Under the pieces are notes generated by a model that did not search any database, was not told the origin of the DNA, and was given only the letters and a program-made list of their open reading frames with translations. Both the position numbers and the translations under genes were made by a program. Positions 44,005 to 53,716 of a stretch of 64,000 bases of DNA are shown one piece after another. This stretch comes from an uncultured Desulfobacter sp. (GTDB lineage: Bacteria; Desulfobacterota; Desulfobacteria; Desulfobacterales; Desulfobacteraceae), in the NCBI RefSeq assembly GCF_963677125.1, contig NZ_OY781882.1:752501-816500 (forward strand). The letters are read 5' to 3'. Within the stretch, counting starts at the first letter, position 1. Every line of letters starts with the position of its first letter.

Positions 44005-44376
44005 ATGTGGTTTCCAATGCTTTTTATAGCAATCGCCAATGGTGCTTTACGGCAGTTTACCTTTGGGAAAGTTATGCCTGAGCTTCGTGCACACCAGCTT
44101 TCGACAATAATTGGTTCGATCCTTATTGGAAGTTTCATTTGGTTTGTTATATCGTTTTTTCCACCGGCCTCAGGTAAGCATGCTGTAATGATTGGTGTTA
44201 TATGGCTCTGTCTTACGGTTGTTTTTGAGTCTTTTATGGGGCTTGTGCTAGCGCGCGAACCGTTATCAAAGGTACTCCATGACTACAATTTGTTTGAAGG
44301 CAGGGTATGGGCATTGTTCCTTATCTGGATAACTGTTGCCCCTTGGCTCTTTTTAATCATTCAGAATCCTGCCTAA
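44005..44376 (+). CDS. Uncharacterised four-helix membrane protein
   Basis: 123 residues with about four hydrophobic helices (near 1-15, 32-50, 57-80 and 98-118). A conserved-looking loop RQFTFGKVMPELRAHQLSTIIGS lies between the first two, and LVLAREPLSKVLHDYNLFEGR between the last two. I have seen proteins of this kind as conserved hypotheticals but know no function. Ribosome site is poor. Directly after the SpoIIAA-like gene, so probably co-transcribed. Confidence 0.6.
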   Translation: MWFPMLFIAIANGALRQFTFGKVMPELRAHQLSTIIGSILIGSFIWFVISFFPPASGKHAVMIGVIWLCLTVVFESFMGLVLAREPLSKVLHDYNLFEGRVWALFLIWITVAPWLFLIIQNPA

Positions 44377-44440
44377 GCGGAATAGGACTTCCCACCAGGA
44401 GGAACCTCTCCCATGCCATCAGGCAACCGAATCATGAAAA

Positions 44441-44488
44441 AGTCGCCAACTACCGGCACAGCTGGAGTTGGCGACTGGACGATAATTT
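44441..44488 (+). terminator. Rho-independent terminator
   Basis: AGTCGCCAACT (44441-44451) pairs perfectly with AGTTGGCGACT (44466-44476) around a 14-nt loop, then GGACGATAATTTTT. It ends the transcript of the two small genes before it. Confidence 0.65.
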
Positions 44489-44498
44489 TTACAAAACT

Positions 44499-44514
44499 GT
44501 TTCATCAATGAAAC
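44499..44514 (+). repeat. 16-bp palindromic repeat, left of the GFA pseudogene
   Basis: GTTTCATCAATGAAAC, itself a 7-bp hairpin with a CA loop. Its exact reverse complement lies at 45053-45068, just behind the GFA pseudogene; both copies are preceded by CT. Confidence 0.7.
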
Positions 44515-44556
44515 ACCCGCATCGATAAATTTGATTAAACCGAACAGGTGTTAAAC

Positions 44557-45049
44557 ATGGAAAATTCATTCGGACCCGATTATGCCTCCCTGAAAGACAC
44601 AGGGTTTGTTGCCAAGTACCAAGCCTCCTGTTTTTGTGGTACCGTTCGATATGAGGTGAACGCAGACCCAGTGGATGCCAAGATTTGCCATTGCACGACT
44701 TGCCAACGGTTACATGGACCCCTATGCAGTGGGCAGCGATTTTCCACAAACGCCATATTAGATTCACTGCTGGTTTGGAGGATCTGGTTTTTTATAACAG
44801 TGAACAAAACCGGCCAGAGCGCATTCTCCCCTGTAAGGTTCGCTGCGGCAAATGTGGTACCCCCATTGCCGATGAGGGGCGCAGGATGTGGCTCGCTTTT
44901 CCATCATTGTTTGATTTCGGGTATCAAGCCAAGGTACCGGAAGCATTCAGGCCAACCTGTCATCTTTTCTATGGTTCAAAGTGGTCATCGAAGTCCAGGA
45001 TGATCTGCCCAAGTGGTCTGGGCATAAGAATCATTCCGAGTTGCTGTAA
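44557..45049 (+). pseudogene. GFA-family (glutathione-dependent formaldehyde-activating-like) gene, two frameshifts
   Basis: Zinc-binding CENP-V/GFA fold protein. The start at 44557 has AGGTG upstream. The first frame has YQASCFCGTVRYEV and AKICHCTTCQRLHG. At about 44716 it shifts to the next frame (PMQWAAIFHKRHIRF, RCGKCGTPIADEGRRMWLAFP). At about 44979 it shifts again (VVIEVQDDLPKWSGHKNHSELL) to a stop at 45047-45049. Each shift equals one missing base. All zinc-ligand cysteines survive, so the decay is recent, or the assembly is wrong at two places. Function of the family is not settled despite the name. Confidence 0.8.
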
Positions 45050-45052
45050 GCT

Positions 45053-45068
45053 GTTTCATTGATGAAAC
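45053..45068 (-). repeat. 16-bp palindromic repeat, right of the GFA pseudogene
   Basis: GTTTCATTGATGAAAC, the exact inverted match of 44499-44514. It starts 4 bp after the GFA stop and could also act as a weak bidirectional terminator towards the convergent PPOX gene. Confidence 0.7.
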
Positions 45069-45083
45069 GAAAAAATTATTATA

Positions 45084-45563
45084 CTATTGGCAACTGTCAT
45101 CATAGAATTTTCCTGTACATTCCTTGACTTCGACCTTAATCACACCCGTGGCTGCAAGCATATTCGAAGGGAATTCTTTCCCAGCTAAATTAGGGACATA
45201 CTTACCAACAATCGCATCTAAGGCTTCAATTTTTTTGTCCGTTTCGCTGAGAAGACTCGCTTCTCCGTGAATGATCACACTCTTATATTCCGTGTTAACA
45301 TCGCAGGGTTCTTCTGCAAGCAGAAATTTCCCTTGACTCACCACTTCAAAGCAGACTTTACTATTTCGCTGAATGTTCTCAATCTTTTGTCCCTTGCGTA
45401 ATCCGTGTATATAGATCGTTCCACCGCTATAAACAAAATGCACAGGTGTAACATAAGGGAACCCATTGTCGCTTACTGTTGCCAGATGTCCAACCTGAGC
45501 TTCAGCTAAAAGTGCATTTATCTGATCTGTTGTTAGTTGATTTGCTTTCATCCGTCCTTGCAT
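45084..45563 (-). CDS. Pyridoxamine 5'-phosphate oxidase-fold (NimA-like) flavoprotein
   Basis: 159 residues from ATG 45563, chosen because GGAGG lies 8 bp upstream; a longer frame to 45626 starts in a hydrophobic leader without a ribosome site. Split-barrel FMN-binding fold: VGHLATVSDNGFPYVTPVHFVYSGGTIYIHG, KGQKIENIQRNSKVCFEVV, YKSVIIHGEASLLSE. The PYVTPVHFVY form is that of the Nim/pyridoxamine-oxidase-related group, reductases of nitro-compounds or other flavin-linked substrates. The true substrate is unknown. Single gene. Confidence 0.85.
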   Translation of the reverse strand: MQGRMKANQLTTDQINALLAEAQVGHLATVSDNGFPYVTPVHFVYSGGTIYIHGLRKGQKIENIQRNSKVCFEVVSQGKFLLAEEPCDVNTEYKSVIIHGEASLLSETDKKIEALDAIVGKYVPNLAGKEFPSNMLAATGVIKVEVKECTGKFYDDSCQ

Positions 45564-46027
45564 TGTCTTTTTCCTCCGAGCTCCGGGTGATGATATTCTG
45601 ATTAAAAGCAAACTCAGATACCGCAAATATTGTATCCGAAATTTACATCAGTACTTTTTGTTTCAAATCAATATATGAGGCGGGGTTTAGAGTGTCAACT
45701 TTATAATCATAAGGAAAAAATACATGCGTATTTTATCAAATCATGTGGTCTGAATACAAAAACTATTCCCAGCCGGTGCCAACTGTTTCAATGACACTTT
45801 CATAGTGACTTTTCCCTCAACGCTCACGACCGAGACGTTTAATCTAAGCCGCTTGAGGCTGTTTGATATCATTATTCTAAAAAGCGAAATCGAAGGCTTC
45901 CTTCATCATTCTATTCCGAAGCCGCCTATTCCCCGTTTTTGAACGGTCTCCATGAAGACGACACCCGGTTAAGAGGCTTAAAATTTACCCAAGTCCCTTA
46001 ATCCGGATATTTAGGCGCCCCTCTGAT
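45564..46027. other. Gap without a recognisable gene
   Basis: 464 bp. AT-rich next to the PPOX promoter side (45600-45760), then more mixed sequence with short, stop-broken frames. A partial match to the 16-mer (CTGTTTCAATGACAC) lies at about 45779. I see no gene, RNA or clear repeat. Confidence 0.4.
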
Positions 46028-47980
46028 TTAAGCCAGCTGAAACCGGCCGACCATTGTATTAAGGTTTTCAGCCAGCCTGGACAATTCGCCGGCACTAGTA
46101 TAAATTTGCCTGCTGCCGTTGTTCATCTCATCGGTTGCATTGCTGACCTCGGTAATATCCTTGGTAACCTCAGCAGCCACAACAGAAGTCTGGGTTACAT
46201 TCTCATTAACTTCCTGGATTCCCTGTGAGGCCTGGGTAACATTATTTGCTATCTCCTGGGTTGTAACCGCCTGCTCTTCAATGGCGGAGGCAACAGAGGT
46301 AACTATTTCGTTTATCTCATTAATAATTCCTACGATGGATTCAATGGCGCTTACAGATTCATTGGTTGTTGTTTGAACACCTGAAATTTTGTCGTTTATT
46401 TCCCTTGTGGCCTCGGCAGTCTGCTGGGCAAGGGCCTTAATCTCCCCTGCCACAACGGCGAAGCCCTTGCCGGCCGCACCGGCCCTTGCCGCCTCAATGG
46501 TTGCATTAAGAGCCAGCAGGTTGGTCTGCTCGGATATGTCGGCAATGGTTTCTGTGACTTTACTGATTTCAGATGCCGCCCTTCCAAGCTCATCTACCTT
46601 TAAGGATACCTGTTTTGCTGTTTCAACCGCCATGGCCGTTGTTTCACTGCCTTTGGCCGTGTTACCAGCAATTTCATTTATGGTGGAGGACATCTGCTCG
46701 GCTGCAGCGACAATCATTTGGATATTTACAGTCGTCTGCTCTGTGGCTGATGCAACAGAGTTCATATTGGCGGCCATTTCTTCGGCAGAGGCAGAGACGT
46801 TATTGGACCTTTGTGCTGTCTGTTCCGAATTTACCGTTATCTGTTCCGAAATGACTGATAATTCTGTTGAAGAGGCTGTCAGGGTTTGTACGCCATCTGC
46901 AATATCCTTGAACATATGGATCAGATTTTCAGCCATATATTTCATGTTGTTATACACTCCTTTATCCTTTTTCGGATCAAATTTGACAGCCAGGTTCCCG
47001 TTCGCAATGCTGTTGGTAATATCTACAATATCTGCAGGATCTCCGCCAAGCTGAGAAACAACACTCCGCCTGATAAAAAAGGCTGTTCCAATTCCCATGG
47101 CGATGGCCAGGAACGCAATCCCGATAATCAGCCGCTTTGCTCTGATAATTTGCAGGTCTGTTTTTCGCTGCTGGCCGTCCAGGGACATCTTAACGGTATT
47201 CTGGACGTTGCGGGCGCATGCCACCATGGTCTGGTTAATTTCATTTTGTGACTTTTTCAATGCTTTAAGCCTGGAAAAAGCCTGGCGATATGTATCTGCC
47301 GCCTCTGTTATCGGGCTTACAGGCTTTCCTTTTGCAACGATTTCATCAAGTATGCTGTTGACCTTGATGAAATAGGAGTCCTCTTTGCGGGTCAGAAAAT
47401 TTTTTTCCTGGCGGCGGCATTGCAGCACCTGTTGTATAATGGCCTCGGTATTCTCCGCGCGCTTCATTAAATTTGCAATCTGACTTGGATCGGTATTCCG
47501 GGCCATCAGGCGTTCACATTCAGCCCGGTCTGCTTTAAGAATGGCCTTGGCGGCTGCTTCCATCTGGCGCGCCGATGTCACCATTGTCGCATCCGCTTCT
47601 TTTATGCTGTTCTCCAAGGTAATATAGGTATCAAATGCCTGCCGGTATTGGTCGGCCATCTTGACCATGTCACCCAACTGCAGAAGGGTTTCGGGATCAG
47701 TTGAACGCGCCTTGATGGTTTCGATTTCTTCTTTGAGTAAATCCGACTGCGCGATAACAGCCTTCACATAGGACTCGTCACCCCTGAGGATGAAATTTTT
47801 TTCCTGCTGTCTCGACTCGTACATCGTCATCGTCAGATTCCCAGTGTCAATGGCATCGGTCATTTGCCTGACCACGTTTGAAAGCCCGTTAAAACCTGCT
47901 GTTGTGGCCACCAGCATCAAGATCAAAATGACGCCGAATCCAACACTGATTTTTGTTCCAAGTTTAATACGCTTTGACAT
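46028..47980 (-). CDS. Methyl-accepting chemotaxis protein with HBM sensor
   Basis: 650 residues: one membrane helix (about 10-32), a large periplasmic helical bimodular (HBM) domain with two repeats of the motif around [15 protein letters not shown] and [16 protein letters not shown], a second helix (about 283-305), a HAMP region, and a cytoplasmic coiled coil with the hairpin tip [28 protein letters not shown]. No C-terminal pentapeptide for CheR/CheB docking. HBM domains usually sense small organic acids. No che genes nearby, so it works with a system elsewhere. Confidence 0.94.
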   Translation of the reverse strand: MSKRIKLGTKISVGFGVILILMLVATTAGFNGLSNVVRQMTDAIDTGNLTMTMYESRQQEKNFILRGDESYVKAVIAQSDLLKEEIETIKARSTDPETLLQLGDMVKMADQYRQAFDTYITLENSIKEADATMVTSARQMEAAAKAILKADRAECERLMARNTDPSQIANLMKRAENTEAIIQQVLQCRRQEKNFLTRKEDSYFIKVNSILDEIVAKGKPVSPITEAADTYRQAFSRLKALKKSQNEINQTMVACARNVQNTVKMSLDGQQRKTDLQIIRAKRLIIGIAFLAIAMGIGTAFFIRRSVVSQLGGDPADIVDITNSIANGNLAVKFDPKKDKGVYNNMKYMAENLIHMFKDIADGVQTLTASSTELSVISEQITVNSEQTAQRSNNVSASAEEMAANMNSVASATEQTTVNIQMIVAAAEQMSSTINEIAGNTAKGSETTAMAVETAKQVSLKVDELGRAASEISKVTETIADISEQTNLLALNATIEAARAGAAGKGFAVVAGEIKALAQQTAEATREINDKISGVQTTTNESVSAIESIVGIINEINEIVTSVASAIEEQAVTTQEIANNVTQASQGIQEVNENVTQTSVVAAEVTKDITEVSNATDEMNNGSRQIYTSAGELSRLAENLNTMVGRFQLA

Positions 47981-48143
47981 GCTGTTTACTCTCCTGTTTA
48001 AATGATCGCCTTCGGGCGGGCTGTTAGCCTTTAGCTGTTAGAAAATGAAAATTTCTATACTTCTACGTAACTAAATTTTTTTCTTTTTAATTTTGGTTGC
48101 TTGTGAAATTTAGTTCAGCCCGGCTGAATGGGGCGCTATTTAA

Positions 48144-50807
48144 TTATTTTCCTATCTCACCGGTGCCGTTTATCGTTTTTGATATCAATATTGACAGCTC
48201 CTTCATATTTATGGGTTTTAATAAGAAGTCCTTGATATTAGTAGAATATACCCACGCCTTTCTTTGGTCCTTTTCAAATCCTGTACAGATAATTACAGGA
48301 ATATCAGGATTAATCTTTTTCAGTTCCCGGGCCAACTCTTCACCTGTTAACTCAGGCATCGTAAGGTCCGTGATCATTAGGTCGAATGTATTTGGATTGG
48401 TTTTCAATACTTCAAGAGCCTTACTACTGCTTGTACAGGCAGTGGTTTCATAACCGAGTCGCTGAAGAAAATTTTTCCCCATTTCTACGATCTGTTCTTC
48501 ATCATCTACCAGCAGGATATGCCCCGTCCCTTTCGTCCAATTATTTTCGACAATCGGAAGTAGTGTGGTTTCTGGGCATGAACCAAGAACAGGTAGATAT
48601 ATGTAGAAACAGGTGCCTTTATCAGGCTCACTGATCACTTTAATGTCCCCGCCTGCTTTTTTAACGATTCCATGGACAACCGACAGGCCAAGCCCAGTAC
48701 CTTTTCCGGTTTTTTTTGTTGTAAAATAGGGCTCGAATATCTTTAGAGCAATCTCTTTGTCCATGCCAACGCCTGTATCGGAAACTGTCAATTGCAAGTA
48801 TCTGCCAGGCTGTAGTTCCAAACAACAGGGGAACCTATTTTCATCAATGTCCGTTTCACAAAGTTCAACCGTAAGTATTCCACTGCTGTTTTCCATAGCT
48901 TGGTATGCGTTTGTACACAAATTCATGATAACCTGATGAACCTGGGTCGGATCCGCCATTATGGGGCTACAGTTCATATCGATTTTATGGACGATGTTGA
49001 TGGTTTTGGGAATGGTTTCTCTTAAAAGGTTAAGCGTTTCCTTGACAATGGGCTGAACCAGTACTGAAATTGTTTCACCCTGCGTTTGCCTGCTGAACGA
49101 AAGAATCTGATTGATCAATTTTTTTGCACGCTCTGATGCTTTAAGGATATTCATCAGATACTTATGGAAATCATTGTCTTTGGCAGTATCCATCAATAGG
49201 AGGTCAACATATCCCGTAATGGGAAAAAGGATGTTGTTAAAATCATGGGCGATTCCGCTTGCCAAAATAGCGATGGCCTCCATTCTCTGGGTCCGGATTA
49301 TATGATCTTTTAGCCGTATATTTTCTTTTTCAACGGACAATATTTCGCTAATATCGCCAATCACCACAATAAATCCTTCTGAATGATCCGAGGCATCTAA
49401 AGGACAAGTTATGAATGAACAATGGAAATCGGTTCCATCCTTTTTGATGCACCGGCTTGTCGCCTTGAACGGTTTTAATTCGGCATTTTCAGAATAGAGT
49501 GCTTTACCCATCTTTTGATATGTGGCTTTATCCGGGTAAAACATTGAGGTACTTTTTCCCACTAGTTCATCATCGGCATACCCGAACATTGCGTGCAACG
49601 TCTCGTTTGCCCAGTAGATTTTTCGCTGTTTCGCCAGGCAGATTCCCACCGATGCTGCCTGGCTAATTGCACTGAGTTTCTGTTCCTTGAATTTCAGTGA
49701 CTGCTCGTACAAACAGTACCGCTGATAGCTGCTTCTAAATAAAAGTATTCCTCCCGTTGAAAAAATAATAACTATGAAAAACAGGGTATAGTTGTGGTAT
49801 TTCTCTGTTCTTTCAATGATTGTATCAAGGGAATTTTTCGGAGAACAAATCGCTACGGACCAGTTTGAACCCGCTATTTTCACCGGTGAATAGGCTACAA
49901 GTTTTTCAATATATCCCTTTTGATTTCGGTGCCATCCGGAAATATAAGTATCCGTACCTTCATGGCCCTGTATCATTTTTTGCTGAATTTTTTCTATTCT
50001 CTCATATGAAAAGGTCTGGTTTTTTTCCTCCCTGGCACCAAAGCTGTTTCTACCTTCAAATTCTTTAACGGGATGTATGAGAAAATAACCTTCCGAATCC
50101 AGAACCCATGCATATTCAAGAGCCGTCTCTGATACAATGGGGTTTATAATCGTATTTAAAACAGTTATCGGATCAAAAGATCCCACCAGAACACCTTTGA
50201 TGCGGGGTGTGAACGGGTCGTTTTTAAAAACGGGAATGGCGATCCTGATTCTTGGTTCATTTTTTTCATTGTAAAGAAAGCTGGAAATCGCTATTTTCCC
50301 AGTTGACAATGCCTTTTTATAATAATCCTCAATATCATATCTTTTTCCAATCAATTCCCCGCGAAACCCTTCACGGGGGTAAATATATGTCAACATTCCC
50401 TTTGTATCTAAAAATCGTATGGAGGTAACTTTCTGCAACCCCTTATATCGTTTATAAAACAATTCATTAAAAAGCAGGCTTGAAGAAAAATCCTGGCCGC
50501 GATTTGCAATGAAATAGAGGTCGGAAATAAATTGGTCAAAATATTTTTCAATAACGGATGCTACTAATTTTGTTTCCATCAGCTGTTGAATGCTATACTG
50601 CATAGCAGCCATGTGTCGTAATTCACGTCGGCTCTTTTTGTTGATATATATAGCAATGATAGCAACTATAATGATGGTCAGGGTAATAAAGAATAAAGAC
50701 AGTTTTTGAGGAGTCTTTATTTCTTTTTTCGGGAATTTCATAAATTCAGTTTCCAATTTTGTTTTTTTAACCCAATTAGTCATCAAAAAAAGTCTTTCTT
50801 GGCACAT
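48144..50807 (-). CDS. Hybrid sensor kinase with Cache, PAS and receiver domains
   Basis: 887 residues: membrane helix near 35-55, periplasmic double Cache domain (FLDTKGMLTYIYPREGFRGE, AYVWVLDSEGYFLIHP-like AWVLDSEGYFLIHPVKEF), second helix near 335-355, PAS (AASVGICLAKQRKIYWANETL, through IVVIGDISE), HisKA with His in GIAHDFNNIL, HATPase (NLCTNAYQAM, DTGVGM, GKGTGLGLSVVHGI) and a C-terminal receiver (HILLVDDEEQIVEMG, MITDLTMPELTG). Shared order with nitrogen/PAS-type GHKL kinases. The start is uncertain: ATGs at 50807, 50783 and 50741 all lack a good ribosome site. No partner regulator adjacent; HD-GYP regulator lies 1 kb away. Confidence 0.9.
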   Translation of the reverse strand: MCQERLFLMTNWVKKTKLETEFMKFPKKEIKTPQKLSLFFITLTIIIVAIIAIYINKKSRRELRHMAAMQYSIQQLMETKLVASVIEKYFDQFISDLYFIANRGQDFSSSLLFNELFYKRYKGLQKVTSIRFLDTKGMLTYIYPREGFRGELIGKRYDIEDYYKKALSTGKIAISSFLYNEKNEPRIRIAIPVFKNDPFTPRIKGVLVGSFDPITVLNTIINPIVSETALEYAWVLDSEGYFLIHPVKEFEGRNSFGAREEKNQTFSYERIEKIQQKMIQGHEGTDTYISGWHRNQKGYIEKLVAYSPVKIAGSNWSVAICSPKNSLDTIIERTEKYHNYTLFFIVIIFSTGGILLFRSSYQRYCLYEQSLKFKEQKLSAISQAASVGICLAKQRKIYWANETLHAMFGYADDELVGKSTSMFYPDKATYQKMGKALYSENAELKPFKATSRCIKKDGTDFHCSFITCPLDASDHSEGFIVVIGDISEILSVEKENIRLKDHIIRTQRMEAIAILASGIAHDFNNILFPITGYVDLLLMDTAKDNDFHKYLMNILKASERAKKLINQILSFSRQTQGETISVLVQPIVKETLNLLRETIPKTINIVHKIDMNCSPIMADPTQVHQVIMNLCTNAYQAMENSSGILTVELCETDIDENRFPCCLELQPGRYLQLTVSDTGVGMDKEIALKIFEPYFTTKKTGKGTGLGLSVVHGIVKKAGGDIKVISEPDKGTCFYIYLPVLGSCPETTLLPIVENNWTKGTGHILLVDDEEQIVEMGKNFLQRLGYETTACTSSSKALEVLKTNPNTFDLMITDLTMPELTGEELARELKKINPDIPVIICTGFEKDQRKAWVYSTNIKDFLLKPINMKELSILISKTINGTGEIGK

Positions 50808-51362
50808 GTATTGTTATTCGGCATTTTGCCTGAATATTATGCTGCAATTTTGACATACCCCGAAATAATATCCTGGACGTTTACATGAGCTAAACATGGC
50901 ACAGCAAAATACATACCTAAAATTAATAATGTTAATAAAATTAAAAGGATATAATGACAAAATCCAGACAACTATCATCGGTCATAGCCTGTGACCGTAC
51001 ACAAAATCGGGGAAAATATGAAAAAATTATCTCATTAATAAAATAAATGAAGTGCCCTTCATAGAGTATTAAAAAGTTGGTTGTACAGGGTAAATCGACA
51101 TCAAGATGCTTTAATTGTTGTGAATGGATGTCAAGATTGTTTTCAAAGTGTCAATGTTTTTTGCAGATGGAATCCCATTTGGGTGAGGCCCTTTTGAAAA
51201 TGACTACCATTTTAATGATTCAATCCACTTAGCACTCAATATCATAAAGCTCAGGATTGGAATGAAAAGGAATTGTAAATACAGAGTATTACGATATAGT
51301 TCATTTTTATCATAGTTCGGAATACTGATTGTGATGTTATCACCGGTCAATTCCTGACCCAC
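50808..51362. other. Gap without a recognisable gene
   Basis: About 555 bp, strongly AT-rich. Only short broken frames. A 103-codon minus-strand frame (51204-51515) is antisense to the transposase relic for most of its length and I do not accept it. Confidence 0.4.
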
Positions 51363-51364
51363 CC

Positions 51365-51387
51365 ACCACCGGCTTGTAGCCGGTGGT
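51365..51387. repeat. Perfect 9-bp hairpin at the head of the transposase relic
   Basis: ACCACCGGC-TTGTA-GCCGGTGGT. It lies 16 bp before the first recognisable transposase codons, so it could be part of an element end or a terminator protecting the element from outside transcription. Confidence 0.5.
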
Positions 51388-51402
51388 TGTTTAGATCTCT
51401 GA

Positions 51403-51825
51403 CATTTGAAGGAGATGAGATTTACACCATCGCCGGTAAACAGACAGGTCCATTGGAATCCGAAGGCTGGAGAGCGGTCATCATGGAACGAGCCAGTCGG
51501 TTTATTGTCGACCAACGATGTGGAAAAAAAGATACAATATTATTCAAATCAGTTATGGAAACCGTATGCGGGTATATTAATCATACAGATGATTTATTTT
51601 TTTTTAGATGGAGAAAGACGATATGGCAATATAGCTCTTCGAGCTATGTCCGAGGTTTTACGAACAGGTACAAGGGGACGTCCTCCCAGGGTTCTTCCTA
51701 AAGGATTCAGAGTTCGTGTTAAAAACAAGGGGGACTAAAAGTACAAAAAAGGCCGTAAGCGCCCAAAATACCAAGCTCCACAGAGAGAACATCTTGATAC
51801 GGATCAAGATTTAAACGTCCTTTAA
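51403..51825 (+). pseudogene. Transposase relic (DDE type), C-terminal part
   Basis: Pieces of a transposase I recall from other Desulfobacterota by the block DGERRYG...GRPPRVLPKG...KNKG...GRKRPKYQAPQREH. The first part (GDEIYTIAGK...KSVMETVCGYI) reads from 51403 in one frame. After the T9 run at about 51595 the rest is in another frame, with an in-frame TAA at 51736-51738 and the natural-looking end at 51823-51825. The N-terminal half (DNA-binding domain) is absent. Family (IS1-like or other) not certain. Confidence 0.6.
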
Positions 51826-51835
51826 AAAAACTGTA

Positions 51836-52924
51836 TCAAGTTGTACGATCGGCTTTATCCCTCTCGCTGAGCATGAAATTTTTCAGATTCACCTCTTCAA
51901 AGGCTCCAATGGTTTCCCGAATTTTTAAAAATTCAGAAAAATAGGTAACGAACAGGTCTGTCAGCTCGGGATCAAAATGCCTGTCTTTTTCATTCTGGAT
52001 CACGTCCAGTGCTATGTGAGGCGGATAGGGATCTTTATATGGCCGTTTTGAGGTCAGGGCATCAAAGGCATCCACGATGGAGACGATGCGTCCGCTCAAC
52101 GGAATATCCTTTCCTTTAAGTCCATTGGGATAGCCCTGTCCGTCATAACGCTCGTGATGGGTCAAAGCAATCTCTCGGGCCATTTCCAGAATTCCGGATT
52201 TTGACCTGGAAAGCAGCTGGGCACCAATGGTGGTGTGCGTTTTCATGACCTCGAATTCTTTAGTGGTCAGCTTATCTGGTTTGAGCAGGATTTTATCCGG
52301 AATACCGATTTTTCCAACATCGTGCATGGGAGCGGCATATCCGATAATTTCTACATCCCTGGCAGACCAGCCGATTTTCTCGGCCATCAGCAGGCAATAT
52401 TCACCAATGCGCACAATATGCTCCCCGGTATCTTCATCTTTGAATTCAGAAGCCATGACCAGACGGTGGATAGAATCAATATAGGCTTTTTTCAGTTCCT
52501 CATGGGTTTCCCTGGCTTCTTGGCGAAGCCGTCTCTCCCGGAGTACTCGGTTGATCCGCAGTACCAATTCTTGCATGGAAAACGGCTTTTCAACAAAGTC
52601 GCTGCCCCCGATCTGAATCACTTCTTCGTATTGATAGCTTCTTAACTTTCCAGTCATGATAATGATATCGGACTGATATTTTTCCAGTATCCTTTTGGAT
52701 AACTCAATTCCATCCATCCCGGGCATATCAATGTCGGAAAGCACCACATCGTACTGGTCCATGGCCAGCGCTGACAGGGCATCCTGAGCATCTTCTGTGA
52801 CCCTGCACTTAAAGCCTGCTTTGTGCATGGCTGTTTCGAACATCATGCGGATCTCATCATCATCATCCACGATTAAAATACTGGCTGGCTGGATATTTTC
52901 AAAGGCTTGTATCATATTATACAT
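51836..52924 (-). CDS. Response regulator with HD-GYP phosphodiesterase
   Basis: 362 residues: receiver domain (ILIVDDDDEIRMMF, acceptor Asp in VVLSDIDMPGMDG), a linker helix, then HD-GYP from about residue 155. Catalytic residues are in place: HIVRIGEYC, the HD pair in APMHDVGKIGIPD, and HHERYDGQGYPNGL with GYP. Such RpfG-like proteins break c-di-GMP down when phosphorylated. The phosphodonor may be one of the two hybrid kinases in this window. A run of 10-bp tandem repeats lies 47 bp upstream of the start. Confidence 0.94.
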   Translation of the reverse strand: MYNMIQAFENIQPASILIVDDDDEIRMMFETAMHKAGFKCRVTEDAQDALSALAMDQYDVVLSDIDMPGMDGIELSKRILEKYQSDIIIMTGKLRSYQYEEVIQIGGSDFVEKPFSMQELVLRINRVLRERRLRQEARETHEELKKAYIDSIHRLVMASEFKDEDTGEHIVRIGEYCLLMAEKIGWSARDVEIIGYAAPMHDVGKIGIPDKILLKPDKLTTKEFEVMKTHTTIGAQLLSRSKSGILEMAREIALTHHERYDGQGYPNGLKGKDIPLSGRIVSIVDAFDALTSKRPYKDPYPPHIALDVIQNEKDRHFDPELTDLFVTYFSEFLKIRETIGAFEEVNLKNFMLSERDKADRTT

Positions 52925-52970
52925 TTCTCATATGACTTGATCTTAATTTTCAGGTCATACTATCTGATAT

Positions 52971-53018
52971 TATTGAACTTTATTGAACTTTATTGAACTT
53001 TATTGAACTTTATTGAAC
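52971..53018. repeat. Tandem 10-bp repeat upstream of the HD-GYP gene
   Basis: TATTGAACTT repeated 4.8 times without a mismatch. Ten base pairs is close to one helical turn, and the array is placed where the promoter of the HD-GYP gene should be. Confidence 0.9.
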
Positions 53019-53420
53019 AAAAGTACTTCAAATGATATGAAAACACCTATAACTTTGATAAAATCTGCCTGGATAAACTTGAATATTGAAATCAAATTGG
53101 TATATGAACTTTCGGAAGTTTCGTTAATTCCTATAGTAAAGTCAAGGATAAAAAAACAGGATCAATGCTCGTAAATACTTTGAATGTAGTTTTTTTATGC
53201 CCTTATTGCCAGAAAATGATTGATTCTGACAACAATGGTTTGGGTAAGCTGATAGAAGAGAGCAAACATTGAGCCTTAACAAAAGTATCGAACAGCGTTT
53301 GAATAGGCCCAATGACCTTATGGTCCATTAGCGGTAGCGATCTGATTTTATAATAGGTCTGGCTTGTTTTTATCAGGAGACCTCGCCAGACTTAAATGTT
53401 ACCGGCCAGATTTTGCGATA
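53019..53420. other. Gap without a recognisable gene, with one structured stretch
   Basis: AT-rich to about 53270, then GTCTGGC (about 53356) and GCCAGAC (about 53384) could pair around a TTATCAGGAGACC loop. The stretch to 53716 continues without a believable gene. I suspect a mobile-element or RNA remnant but cannot name it. Confidence 0.35.
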
Positions 53421-53455
53421 GTAAAAATCCCGGCTCTCTGGGTCAGGATTTTTAC
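53421..53455. terminator. Strong hairpin, possible bidirectional terminator
   Basis: GTAAAAATCC and GGATTTTTAC pair perfectly over 10 bp around a 15-nt loop. The stem has A and T runs on its two sides, so it could stop transcription either way. Between it and 53716 only short frames are found. Confidence 0.5.
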
Positions 53456-53716
53456 TTAGACATAAGAGGGATTATGTGCAACTGGCTTTAAGGGGTAAGT
53501 TCCGTTCCCTTGTTGCATATGTAGCCGAGAAATGTCGCCACCCGTTTTAACCTTGTTTACTATTCCTTGGGTTCGATTCCAGTGGGTAAGTTTGGTCCTC
53601 ACTTGCCCGCCCGTTACTGGCGTATCGCTCTTTACATTTAATTGTCGGGTGTCAGACACTCTTGCAACTTTTCGACCTAATATTGCCTTTTTTCGCTTTT
53701 GCCGGCATCAAAAATC

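Noticed and set aside
51204..51515. 103-codon minus-strand frame
   Set aside because: Most of it is antisense to the transposase relic and it has no ribosome site; the rest is AT-rich filler.
52971..53018. CRISPR array
   Set aside because: The 10-bp units are directly joined without spacers and no cas gene is present in the window.
53456..53659. 67-codon minus-strand frame and an overlapping plus-strand frame
   Set aside because: Both read through the same structured non-coding stretch, lack ribosome sites, and neither resembles a protein family I know.
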